DNA of 64,000 nucleotides from Mycobacterium sp. IS-3022 (GCF_001500065.1 NZ_LQIN01000001.1:496001-560000); one strand, 5' to 3'. Shown: positions 43,622 to 51,035, numbered from the stretch's first letter. The notes: a model not told the origin generated them from the letters alone. Numbers and translations are program-made.

Positions 43622-44700
43622 CGGCTCACCACCGGTGCGATCCCTGCGAACCGTCGGCGTAGAAACAAGGAGACATATACGAGCCCGACGAGTACCGGCA
43701 CCTCGATCAGCGGCCCGACCACGCCGGCGAGAGCCTGTCCGGAAGTCGCGCCGTACGTGGCAATGGCCACCGCGATGGCGAGTTCGAAGTTGTTGCCCGC
43801 GGCGGTGAACGCCAGCGTCGTGGTGCGCTCATATCCCATGTCGAGCAGCAAGCCGAGACCGTAGCCGCCTGCCCACATGATCGCGAAATAGGCGAGCAGC
43901 GGCAGGGCGATACGAGCGACATCCAGGGGGCGGCTGATGATCTGGTCTCCCTGCAACGCGAACAGGACGACGATCGTGAACAGCAGACCGTAGAGCGCCC
44001 AAGGGCCGATCCGGGGCAGGAATTTCGACTCATACCAGTCGCGTCCTTTGGCCCGTTCACCCATCCGACGCGACAGATAACCCGCCAAGAGCGGGATGCC
44101 CAAGAAGATCAGCACAGACTTCGCGATCTGCCAGGGCGACGTGTCGATTGTCGTCTGCTCGAGACCCAGCCAGCCGGGTAGCACGGAAAGGTAGAACCAA
44201 CCGAGAACCGCGAACATCAGGACTTGGAAGACGGAGTTGAGCGCCACCAGGACGGCGGCGGCCTCCCGGTCCCCACATGCGAGGTCGTTCCAGATGATCA
44301 CCATCGCGATACAGCGCGCCAGGCCGACGATGATCAGGCCGGTGCGGTACTCGGGCAGATCCGGCAACAACAGCCAAGCCAGCGCGAACATCAGCGCGGG
44401 ACCGAGGAGCCAGTTGAGCACCAGAGAGCTGATGAGCAGCTTGCGGTCGGCCGTTACGGTGTCGAGCCTGTCGTAGCGGACCTTCGCCAGCACCGGGTAC
44501 ATCATGATGAGCAGTCCGAGCGCGATCGGCACCGAGATACCGTCTACCTGAACATGATTGAGCACCCCGTTCACACCGGGTGTGAGCCGGCCGATGAGTA
44601 AACCCGCGACCATCGCAATGCCGATCCAGACCGGCAGCAGACGGTCCAGCGGCGAGAGCCTCTCCACGACGTGCGTCTCGCGGACGACGGGACCGCTCAC
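43618..44700 (-). CDS. acr3: Arsenite efflux permease ACR3
   Basis: ACR3 expels arsenite through the membrane. The 360-residue protein has ten hydrophobic segments; the conserved LGLARCIAMVIIWNDLACGD carries the essential Cys, and TAAGNNFELAIAVAIA near residue 295 is the second signature. The GTG at 44700 is chosen because it overlaps the stop of an upstream 46-codon frame (GTGA). It is coupled to arsC downstream. Confidence 0.94.
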   Translation of the reverse strand: MSGPVVRETHVVERLSPLDRLLPVWIGIAMVAGLLIGRLTPGVNGVLNHVQVDGISVPIALGLLIMMYPVLAKVRYDRLDTVTADRKLLISSLVLNWLLGPALMFALAWLLLPDLPEYRTGLIIVGLARCIAMVIIWNDLACGDREAAAVLVALNSVFQVLMFAVLGWFYLSVLPGWLGLEQTTIDTSPWQIAKSVLIFLGIPLLAGYLSRRMGERAKGRDWYESKFLPRIGPWALYGLLFTIVVLFALQGDQIISRPLDVARIALPLLAYFAIMWAGGYGLGLLLDMGYERTTTLAFTAAGNNFELAIAVAIATYGATSGQALAGVVGPLIEVPVLVGLVYVSLFLRRRFAGIAPVVSR

Positions 44701-44837
44701 GCTGGCGTTCCGACGGTTTCGTTGCTGTCGGCGGCCACGACGGACAACAGTTTCCGGTCCATGGATGAATAGTCGCAGTCGGACAGTGTGCAATCGCACT
44801 GGGTGCCCGGCGGGCCCGCGCCAGTCGTCAGCAGCAC
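44697..44837 (-). CDS. 46-codon overlapping ORF of uncertain status
   Basis: A GTG inside the end of cadI (44837) opens 46 codons ending at a TGA that overlaps the acr3 GTG. The frame contains CDCTLSDCDYSS, three Cys in seven residues. Overlaps at both ends suggest translational coupling from cadI to acr3; whether the peptide itself matters is unknown. Without it, the cadI-acr3 gap is 127 bases. Confidence 0.3.
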   Translation of the reverse strand: MLLTTGAGPPGTQCDCTLSDCDYSSMDRKLLSVVAADSNETVGTPA

Positions 44838-45298
44838 GCGGACTCCGGCGCCGTCGCGTCGTCCGACGCCGCGGCGCCGCAGCACCCGGCCTGGCCGTGG
44901 CCGTCGGCGCGCTGTGGGCTGGTGCCGAACGTGTCGGAGTCGGCGAGCACGGTGTAGACCTCCCACTTCTCGCCGGCCGGACCGGTGACCCACACCTTGT
45001 CCTGCTTGGCGAAGCAACAGGTGGTGCCGATCTCCTCGTCGGTGAAGAGGCCCTCGTCGGTCAGTCGAGCGATCTCGGCATGCACCGTGTCGCTGGACTC
45101 GACCTCGACGCCGAGGTGGTTGATGGTGCCGCCCTTGCCGGGGTTCTGCAGCAGGACGAGTTTCAGGGGCGGTTCCGCGACGGCGAAGTTGGCGTAGCCC
45201 TCTTTGACCTTGGCGGGTGGGGTGTTGAACAACTTCGAGTAGAAAGTGATGGCCTCGTCGAGGTCGTCGACGTTCAGTGCGAGTTGGACGCGGGACAT
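44828..45298 (-). CDS. CadI/ArsI-family VOC protein
   Basis: This 156-residue protein is of the CadI/ArsI group: vicinal oxygen chelate dioxygenases, some of which cleave C-As bonds (ArsI), others induced by cadmium (CadI). It has the paired Cys TTCCFAKQDK near residue 90 that binds the metalloid, and a Cys-rich tail (QAGCCGAA, ESACC). Start MSRVQLALNVDDLDEAI at ATG 45298. Given acr3, arsC and arsR next to it, an organoarsenical role is plausible. Confidence 0.85.
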   Translation of the reverse strand: MSRVQLALNVDDLDEAITFYSKLFNTPPAKVKEGYANFAVAEPPLKLVLLQNPGKGGTINHLGVEVESSDTVHAEIARLTDEGLFTDEEIGTTCCFAKQDKVWVTGPAGEKWEVYTVLADSDTFGTSPQRADGHGQAGCCGAAASDDATAPESACC

Positions 45299-45319
45299 GA
45301 TGCTTCCTCCGTACCTGTG

Positions 45320-45376
45320 TGACATATATCGAAATAGCGGCTGCAGCCAGGATGCGCACCTTTTCGATATATGTCA
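45320..45376. promoter_or_regulatory. Perfect 15-bp inverted repeat, ArsR operators
   Basis: TGACATATATCGAAA (45320-45334) and TTTCGATATATGTCA (45362-45376) are exact reverse complements separated by 27 bases, in the gap between divergent cadI and arsR. Each arm probably forms or overlaps one operator facing its own gene. Confidence 0.8.
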
Positions 45377-45399
45377 ACACCCTGTGGCAACATGGTTGC

Positions 45400-45759
45400 A
45401 TGCCCAAGGCGCTACCAGTGATCGACATGTCCGCCCCGGTGTGCTGCGCGCCCGTGGCGGCGGGCCCGATCAGCGACGACGACGCGCTGCACGTCGCGCT
45501 GCGGCTCAAGGCCCTCGCCGACCCGGCCCGGGTCAAGATCATGTCGTATCTGTTCAGCTCGGCTACCGGCGAAGAGACCAGCAGCGAGCTTGCCACTGTT
45601 CTGGGCTTGACCGAGTCGACGGTCAGTCACCACATCAGCCAGCTTCGGCGGGCTGGGCTCGTCGAGTCCGAGCGTCGGGGCATGAACGTCTACCACCGCG
45701 CGCACCGCGACGCCCTCGTCGCGCTGTGCGCTGTGCTGGATCCGACCTGTTGTCGGTAG
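45400..45759 (+). CDS. arsR: ArsR/SmtB family metalloregulator
   Basis: This 119-residue repressor has the winged helix-turn-helix SSELATVLGLTESTVSHHISQLRRAGLV near residues 67-94. Cys pairs lie at the N-terminus (APVCCAPV) and the C-terminus (DPTCCR), likely binding As(III) or another metal across the dimer. It is divergent from cadI-acr3-arsC, and strong inverted repeats in the gap are its probable operators. The ATG at 45400 is chosen; upstream codons overlap the operator. Confidence 0.92.
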   Translation: MPKALPVIDMSAPVCCAPVAAGPISDDDALHVALRLKALADPARVKIMSYLFSSATGEETSSELATVLGLTESTVSHHISQLRRAGLVESERRGMNVYHRAHRDALVALCAVLDPTCCR

Positions 45760-45918
45760 GCGTAACTACGTTGAGGTCGACAGACGAGTCGGGGAGGGCG
45801 ATGTGAGACCGTCGCGCAGCGGTCCTCTGCCGATCAACGACCTAAACCTCTATCACGACGTGTTTGGCGATTCATTAACAATCGCGGAAGCCGCGTGTCG
45901 CATCACGTCAGTTGTCGC

Positions 45919-45949
45919 GGATGGCGTACCTGCTGAGGCAACGCCATCC
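45919..45949 (-). terminator. Hairpin downstream of tRNA-Lys
   Basis: GGATGGCGT (45919-45927) and ACGCCATCC (45941-45949) form a perfect 9-bp stem with a 13-base loop, ten bases after the tRNA 3' end on the minus strand. Probable transcript end; no U-run. Confidence 0.6.
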
Positions 45950-45958
45950 CGCCATGGG

Positions 45959-46247
45959 TGGGCCCTGTGGGACTCGAACCCACAACCTACGGATTAACCT
46001 GCCACTTCGGCTTTCGCCGCCGCTACGAATAGCGTTCGTGGTCTGGACCGTCCCTTCACCATGACTGACGTCGTAGGTGCCACCCGTCCGGTCTCTACAC
46101 CTTCCGAGGAAACCCTCGGCTTGGCTCGGGATTGCCATCTGACCGGAGTCAGGAAGGGTTCCCCGACTTTGAGTGGTGTCATCCACGGGGTTTCCCCCGT
46201 GGCGCTCCTATTGAAGTCCGCAGCTCTGCCAATTGAGCTAAAGGCCC
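45959..46247 (-). tRNA. lysT: tRNA-Lys(TTT) gene interrupted by a group I intron
   Basis: The 5' exon is 46247-46214 (34 nt, GGGCCTTTAGCTCAATTGGC...) and the 3' exon is 45997-45959 (39 nt, ending CACAGGGCCCA). Joined, they make a normal 73-nt tRNA: acceptor GGGCCTT with AGGGCCC, T-arm GTGGG/CCCAC, anticodon stem GCGGA/TCCGT and loop CTTTTAA with anticodon TTT. The intron sits between anticodon positions 34 and 35, the usual site of cyanobacterial tRNA-Leu introns. CCA is not encoded in full. A -10 box TAGACT (46264-46259) precedes the gene. Confidence 0.9.
45998..46213 (-). ncRNA. Group I (IC3-like) self-splicing intron
   Basis: The 216-nt insert has group I architecture. P2 is an 8-bp stem with GAAA loop (46202-46183); P3 pairs CCACTC (46176-46171) with GGGTGG (46085-46080); P5 CTGAC/GTCAG (46152-46139); the core GCAATCCCGAGCCAAGCC follows; P6 CCGAGG/CCTCGG (46119-46104); P7 pairs GACCG (46093-46089) with CGGTC (46050-46046); then a UUCG-capped stem (46034-46021) and a GAAA-capped stem (46019-46008). 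The 5' exon ends in T and the intron in G. No ORF inside. Confidence 0.88.
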
Positions 46248-46258
46248 TTGCGGGGAGG

Positions 46259-46264
46259 AGTCTA
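46259..46264 (-). promoter_or_regulatory. -10 box (TAGACT) of tRNA-Lys
   Basis: Read on the minus strand, TAGACT lies 11 bases before the tRNA 5' end, a proper distance for a promoter with a short trimmed leader. Confidence 0.55.
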
Positions 46265-46324
46265 ACGCAGTGTGCTCCGGTGGTTTCTCACTCTCCCTCG
46301 TTCGCGGTCCGAACCGGGCGGCGG

Positions 46325-46345
46325 CCTACCAACTGAGCTATGAAG
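46325..46345 (-). pseudogene. tRNA 5'-half relic
   Basis: The minus strand reads GCTTCATAGCTCAGTTGGTAG, a typical tRNA acceptor plus D-arm start. No anticodon stem, T-arm or matching 3' acceptor (ATGAAGC) follows. It sits between tRNA-Lys and the TnpB element, so it may be a tRNA gene cut by insertion or deletion. Confidence 0.5.
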
Positions 46346-46358
46346 CGTGTCAGTCGAC

Positions 46359-47771
46359 TCAGTGAGTCGCCGTCACCGCCCTTCTCGGGCGTCCAACGTT
46401 CACACACGGGGTGCGTGAACGTTGGTTCCCGCTTCTTCCGGGCTGGCGTCGCCTGCACGCCGAGCGTGCTGGATGGCGCCGGCCCGTCGGCGGGCATTGG
46501 TAGCCCGGCCTCCTGCTTGGGAGTCCGGGGATCGATCGACGTCGTAGCGGGCCTGGGCCCAGCGCGCCAGGGTTCACTGCGGCGTTGTGGTCGCGGTCGG
46601 CAGAAAATCCACAATCGCAAGTGAACCGTCGGTCCGCCAGAGTCATATGGGTGCTGATCGAACCACACGCCGCACAGGTCTTAGTCGACGGGAAGAACCG
46701 GTCGGCACGCGCCAGCTGCCCGCCCCTCCAGGCTTGCTTATAGCACAGTATCCGGGCAAACTCGGCCCATCCGGCGTCTGAGATCGCTTGAGCGAGGCGG
46801 TGATTGGCGAGCATGCCGGTTACGTTCAGATCTTCTACGACGAGCCGGTCGTGGGTCTTGACCAGCGCGTTGGAGACCTGGTGTAGAAAGTGCCGCCGGA
46901 TGTTCGCGATGCGGTGGAGGTGACGTTGTACTGCTAAAACAGCCTTTTGGTGGTGGCGCGATCCTTTCCTCTTGCGTGACAAATTACGGGTCAACTGTCG
47001 GTGTCGCGTCATTGCGGAGCGGAGAGGTTTGGGTGCGGCGTCGAAGCGTGCGACTTCTGTGCCGTCCACATCAGCGGCGACTGCGAATGCGGTGAGCCCA
47101 CGATCGACACCGACCCAACTACCGTGATCTCCGTCGGTGCGGGTCGGATGGCAGTGCAGCGGATGCAGGTCGGCCGCCTCGACGGTCAAGGAAGCCCACC
47201 AGCGTCCACCACGATGGCTGATCGTGACAGCGAGAATCCTGGCGCGGTCCTTGGCTAGCATTCGCCGCAATGGACGGGTGTCATTGTGAACGGCGATCGC
47301 GCCAATTCGGGGCAAAGTGATCGAGCGGGGCCGGTTGTCGTCCCCGACGCGGATCGCTGGTCGTCGGCCATCGCGATTCGTGTTGCGCAGTCGGAACGGC
47401 CGCGGCCCACTTGCCTTCTTCTTGAACCTCGAAAATCCAACGCGTTTACCGTTGCACCGTCCAGAGCGTGAATCCGCCCACGCTTTGAGGGCACGGCCAC
47501 AGTCGACGGCAGCTTCCTCGAAAACCTGCTGACAGACGTCGCCTCGCCACGCGAGGCCAGTCGCCGCAAGTTCAATCACTCCATCGCGGCCTACGGCCCA
47601 TAGCCGGCCGGCGGCCTCGGTCTTTTTCCACGCATTGAACGCGTTGATCAGGTCGAACCCGGTCCATGGCACCACCACCGTTGGGTCTGCGCGACGGGCG
47701 GTCAACGCGGTTTTGACCATTCGCAGGCATTCGTTGTACGCGAATCGGACCGCGCCTGAGTGCCGAGCCAA
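46359..47771 (-). CDS. tnpB: TnpB RNA-guided nuclease-like protein (IS605/IS607 type), 5' end defective
   Basis: TnpB proteins are RuvC-type nucleases guided by an RNA from the element's right end. Visible are RuvC Asp in WVGVDRGLTAFAV, Glu in LVVEDLNVTGM, the zinc ribbon CAACGS...CDCG, and the last Asp in SADRDHNAAVNP, so all catalytic residues remain. The frame upstream continues the normal N-terminus (RFRFCLNPTAEQRIAL) to about 47810 but contains no ATG, GTG or TTG. An ATG at 47830 is in another frame, so a small frameshift is likely. TTG 47771 is the first formal start. Confidence 0.8.
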   Translation of the reverse strand: MARHSGAVRFAYNECLRMVKTALTARRADPTVVVPWTGFDLINAFNAWKKTEAAGRLWAVGRDGVIELAATGLAWRGDVCQQVFEEAAVDCGRALKAWADSRSGRCNGKRVGFSRFKKKASGPRPFRLRNTNRDGRRPAIRVGDDNRPRSITLPRIGAIAVHNDTRPLRRMLAKDRARILAVTISHRGGRWWASLTVEAADLHPLHCHPTRTDGDHGSWVGVDRGLTAFAVAADVDGTEVARFDAAPKPLRSAMTRHRQLTRNLSRKRKGSRHHQKAVLAVQRHLHRIANIRRHFLHQVSNALVKTHDRLVVEDLNVTGMLANHRLAQAISDAGWAEFARILCYKQAWRGGQLARADRFFPSTKTCAACGSISTHMTLADRRFTCDCGFSADRDHNAAVNPGALGPGPLRRRSIPGLPSRRPGYQCPPTGRRHPARSACRRRQPGRSGNQRSRTPCVNVGRPRRAVTATH

Positions 47772-47830
47772 CGCAATGCGCTGCTCGGCGGTCGGGTTCA
47801 GACAAAATCTGAATCGGTGTGGCGGGCCAT
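46380..47830 (-). mobile_element. TnpB-only insertion element (no TnpA seen)
   Basis: The element consists of tnpB alone; no TnpA or serine recombinase gene is nearby. Its right end carries the hairpin at 46393-46425. It lies between tRNA-Lys and tRNA-Glu, which are adjacent in M. tuberculosis. Ends are approximate because target site and left end cannot be defined by eye. Confidence 0.55.
46393..46425 (-). repeat. Perfect 11-bp stem at TnpB right end (possible omega RNA)
   Basis: CCAACGTTCAC (46393-46403) and GTGAACGTTGG (46415-46425) are exact reverse complements around an 11-base loop. The hairpin overlaps the 3' end of tnpB, the place where the right-end hairpin and guide-RNA scaffold lie in IS200/IS605 elements. 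Confidence 0.65.
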
Positions 47831-47972
47831 GTTGTTTACGAGCGTTCCACGAGGCACCGACAACCGCCTTGTCCCGCCGCCGACCGTCGTTTGAGGATTC
47901 GGGTGCCGGTACCCTAAGCTATCGAGGCTCCCAACGTCATCGCGTTGCGAGTACCCCGGAGAGATTCGGCTG

Positions 47973-48045
47973 GCCCCCTTCGTCTAGCGGCCTAGGACGC
48001 CGCCCTTTCAAGGCGGTAGCGCGGGTTCGAATCCCGTAGGGGGTA
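47973..48045 (+). tRNA. gluT: tRNA-Glu(TTC)
   Basis: A 73-nt cloverleaf: acceptor GCCCCCT with AGGGGGT, anticodon stem CCGCC/GGCGG with loop CTTTCAA (anticodon TTC), T-arm GCGGG TTCGAAT CCCGT. CCA is not encoded. First of three tRNA genes in a row. Confidence 0.95.
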
Positions 48046-48079
48046 CACGTGGCGGCCCGTACGATGGGACGCACAGCAA

Positions 48080-48153
48080 GGCCCTGTGGCGCAGTTGGTT
48101 AGCGCGCCGCCCTGTCACGGCGGAGGTCGCGGGTTCAAGTCCCGTCAGGGTCG
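48080..48153 (+). tRNA. aspT: tRNA-Asp(GTC)
   Basis: A 74-nt cloverleaf: acceptor GGCCCTG with CAGGGTC (one G-T pair) and discriminator G, anticodon stem CCGCC/GGCGG with loop CTGTCAC (anticodon GTC), T-arm GCGGG TTCAAGT CCCGT. It lies 34 bases after tRNA-Glu. Confidence 0.95.
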
Positions 48154-48198
48154 CCATTACGGCGAGGCATCTGGGGTTGTGCACGACCGGTGCCTTCC

Positions 48199-48272
48199 GG
48201 CCAGGTAGCTCAGTTGGTACGAGCGTCCGCCTGAAAAGCGGAAGGTCGCCGGTTCGATCCCGGCCCTGGCCA
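48199..48272 (+). tRNA. pheU: tRNA-Phe(GAA)
   Basis: A 74-nt cloverleaf: acceptor GGCCAGG with CCTGGCC, anticodon stem CCGCC.../GCGG with loop CTGAAAA (anticodon GAA), T-arm GCCGG TTCGATC CCGGC. CCA is encoded (48273-48275), unlike its two neighbours. A T7SS locus follows directly, so this 3' end is a possible integration site. Confidence 0.94.
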
Positions 48273-48380
48273 CCACGATCGGCCTGCGCACCCACGCGCT
48301 TCCTCCAAAACTCGTGTCGATGGCGGTGCAAATCGTCCGGTAGCGTCATCACCAGCTTTGTGGGCTGTTCGGGGATTGGC

Positions 48381-48656
48381 ATGGCAAACGAACTTGAAGT
48401 CGACGCGGCCGGATTGCGGACCGCCGCCGCCGGCAGTGAGGCTGTTGCCGCGGCTCTGACGACTGGTATCGCCGATGGTGCGTCTGGCACCTGCCCAAGT
48501 CAGGCGGGCGTGGCCGCCGTTCTTGCCGCAGCCCAGTCCGTCCGCACCCGCCAGTCCCACCGCATCACCGGACAGGCCAATGACCTCTCGGTAGGCAGCG
48601 CTCGGTACGAAGCCACGGATTCCGACGCCGCGGACACCATCACGGTGACTGTGTGA
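48381..48656 (+). CDS. EspC-like T7SS substrate, second locus
   Basis: This 91-residue protein starts MANELEVDAAGLRTAAAGSE and is helical in the EspC/DUF2580 manner. Near its C-terminus RYEATDSDAAD gives a YxxxD secretion signal. The frame is open further upstream through the tRNA-Phe, which is not coding. Its stop overlaps the GTG of the effector gene (GTGA), so the two are made together. The layout mirrors the locus at 5536. Confidence 0.75.
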   Translation: MANELEVDAAGLRTAAAGSEAVAAALTTGIADGASGTCPSQAGVAAVLAAAQSVRTRQSHRITGQANDLSVGSARYEATDSDAADTITVTV

Positions 48657-50713
48657 GCGCTGCTCCTACCGGGGCCGTCGTGCTGCCCAGCCGGTCGGAT
48701 ATCGAGAACTGGCCGACCGAGCACCTTGACAACGCGGCGGTCCGGCTGCGGACGTCGGGCAACCAGTCCGTCACGTTGTTCGAGCAACACCGACAGAACA
48801 TCGTCGCTCCCGGCAAAACAACCTGGGAGGGTGACGCGATGGACGCCGCGCTGAATCGGGTGACCACCGACACCGCGGTGGTGCGCCGGCAGACGGCCGT
48901 TCAGGATGAGGCCGCCAACATCGCGGAGAACGGCAGCCATGACCTGCGAGGGGCCAAGCGGGCGGTACTGGACGCTATCGCCGAGGCCGAGGCTGATGGG
49001 TTCCACGTCGGTGAGGGCTTGTCGCTCACCGACACGCGCGACGTTTCCCCGGATGCCATGGCCGCTCGACAGACCGCCGCGAGTGAGCACACCGAATACA
49101 TCCGCTGGAATGCCGAGCAGCTGGTTTAAGTCGACAGCCTCATCGGCCAGCGGTTGCAGGACAAAGCCGTTGAGCTGGAAGGCATCCGGTTCGATGGCGA
49201 GGGCGAGCGACATGACAGCGAGGGCACGGTTCAACTCGTTGACAACACGGTCAAACTGAATCCTTCAGACCAGCCGGCCGAGGAGGGCAAAGATGAGCCG
49301 GACGGCCAGCCCGATGCGGCGCCTGAGCAAGCACCTGGACAGATCGGACCGTTCCCGGTGCCCAAGTCCGTCGACGATGCGGCGAAGAAACCAGAGGCTG
49401 AGTCCGACGGGAAGCCCTCTGCCACGAGCGACGTCGGGGGCACACTCGAAGACCTGTTGAATCCAGGAGAAGCCGCGCCCGGTGAATCCGGCGACGGTCC
49501 GCCCAGTGGCCTTCCGCCGGCGCTCAGCCAGCAGCCGCCGCGGAGCCCACTGGATCAGATCCTCAACCAACACGCCGGAAACGGCAAAGGGGACGGCCAG
49601 GATGGGCGCTACACCAAGTCCCCGTTGACCGCGCCGATCGTGGAGGCCGACCCGTCGGTGGTCGATCGACAAGCCGCCCGAGTCGATGCTGCCCGCGAGG
49701 CCCTCGACGCTGCGCAAGCCGAGTTGGACGCCGACGCCGGACAGACCTACTCGCAGGGCGCGGGGGCGGGTCCCGGCCGCGACGTCACCGACCCGTTGAG
49801 CCAAGCGGTGTTCGACGCCCGCCGAGAACTGACTGAGCAGACTGCGATACTCCAAGATCTCACCCAGGCCCGGAGCGAACTCGGTGGCCAGGCCGTGCCG
49901 ATCCCGCCGCTGCCGGAAAACGCTGACGTGCAAGCGTTCGCGCCGGAACCACCGGTCTTCGAGCGAGCGACCGGGGCGTTTGCCGAGGGCATGAAGGACA
50001 CCTCGAAGACCATCTGGGATCTGACGATGCCCGACGTGGGCAACATGTATGACGTCGCCACCAACTGGGACGAGGCCTCTGGCGCCGAGCGAGCCCAAGC
50101 CATCGCCGACGCGGCCGGCATGGCTCCCATCCCCGGCGGCAAAATCCTCGGCGAAGGCATCGAACACGGACTCGACGCCCTCGGCGGGGCATCCCGTCAC
50201 GTCGATGACGTCCCCACGCCCCACGTCGACGTCGATCCGCCGCCTACGCCGCACAGCCACGGCGACGCACCCTCTGGCAGTCATGGGCCGCTCGACACGT
50301 CTCCTGCACCGCATACTCATGTCGAGACGCCCACGTTCGACCTGACTACCGACCACGCCCTGGCCTTGGGAGCCGACCCAGCCAGAGGTGGGTCGTTTGT
50401 TGCAAGCGAAGCCGAGACCGGCCTCAGAATTGAACATGAATTGGGCGTGAACCTTTCGCGAGCTGAAGCGGGTGCCTCCCACGACTGGGTTGACGCCAGC
50501 GGAAGGACATACGACGCGGTGGGAAACTTCCCCTCAAAGTTCTTTGACGCTCAGTGGTCGAACTTGCAAGATCAAATAATCCGCCACGCAGACCTCAAAG
50601 CCGAGATAGTTCCCGTAGATGTTTCTAGGTTCACCGCCGCGCAGCAAGAAACGGTAAGAGAGTTTGTGCGAAGCCTGAATAATCCCAACATCATCGTTAT
50701 AGGAGGACAGTGA
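48653..50713 (+). pseudogene. T7SS polymorphic toxin gene with in-frame TAA
   Basis: One reading frame runs from GTG 48653 to TGA 50713 but is broken by TAA at 49127-49129. The first part (158 codons) has a WxG turn (TTWEGDAMDAA) and ends RWNAEQLV; the second resumes with SLIGQRLQDKAVELEGI and continues through a Pro/Asp/Gly linker to a C-terminal domain of about 120 residues (RIEHELGVNLSRAEAGASHD, DWVDASGRTYDAVGNFPSKF, PVDVSRFTAAQQETVREFV). No start with a ribosome site follows the TAA (TTG 49154 is formal). Total would be 686 codons. Toxin activity is inferred from layout. Confidence 0.65.
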
Positions 50714-50714
50714 A

Positions 50715-51035
50715 ATGAGCGGATTCGTCCGATTTATTGAGGATGACTGGTCCTGGAGCTCATCGATGACGCGACTTTTGTTTGATTTTCTGGTTGACCA
50801 ACTCCCCGAAGGCCATGCGAGATCCTACATTGAAGAGTTGCGGGACAATAATGTAATGATGTTGGATTTGCGCGACCCTTCACAGGACCTGATCGTGGCG
50901 GCGATCGTTGATGACTTTCCGCGGTACCTAGAAGGCCTGGATTCTAATTTACGGATGTCTCTTCAACCGGGCTTTACCGAGTTGCTTCAACTTGCAAATT
51001 CCCAGCACAGGCATAATCAAGCGACAACGGCGTAG
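50715..51035 (+). CDS. Candidate immunity protein
   Basis: This 106-residue acidic soluble protein begins one base after the toxin frame ends. Its DNA is clearly richer in A and T than the surroundings (for instance around 50720-51000), a sign of recent transfer. Sequence features: MTRLLFDFLVDQLPEGHARS and LDLRDPSQDLIVAAIVDDFP. The small size, position and composition fit an immunity gene for the upstream toxin domain. No family is recognised. Confidence 0.6.
   Translation: MSGFVRFIEDDWSWSSSMTRLLFDFLVDQLPEGHARSYIEELRDNNVMMLDLRDPSQDLIVAAIVDDFPRYLEGLDSNLRMSLQPGFTELLQLANSQHRHNQATTA

Noticed and set aside
45803..45997. 64-codon ORF beginning downstream of arsR
   Set aside because: It runs antisense through the tRNA-Lys 3' exon and the 9-bp hairpin; no coding character.
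46061..46336. 91-codon ORF across the tRNA-Lys region
   Set aside because: It overlaps the group I intron and the tRNA 5' exon on the opposite strand; the RNA structure explains the sequence better, and no homing endonuclease motif is present.
48177..48380. Upstream extension of the second EspC-like frame
   Set aside because: It would translate the tRNA-Phe gene; the family N-terminus begins at ATG 48381.
49127..49129. TAA read as selenocysteine or pyrrolysine recoding
   Set aside because: Those use TGA and TAG. TAA recoding is not expected in mycobacteria, and no structured element is evident after the codon.
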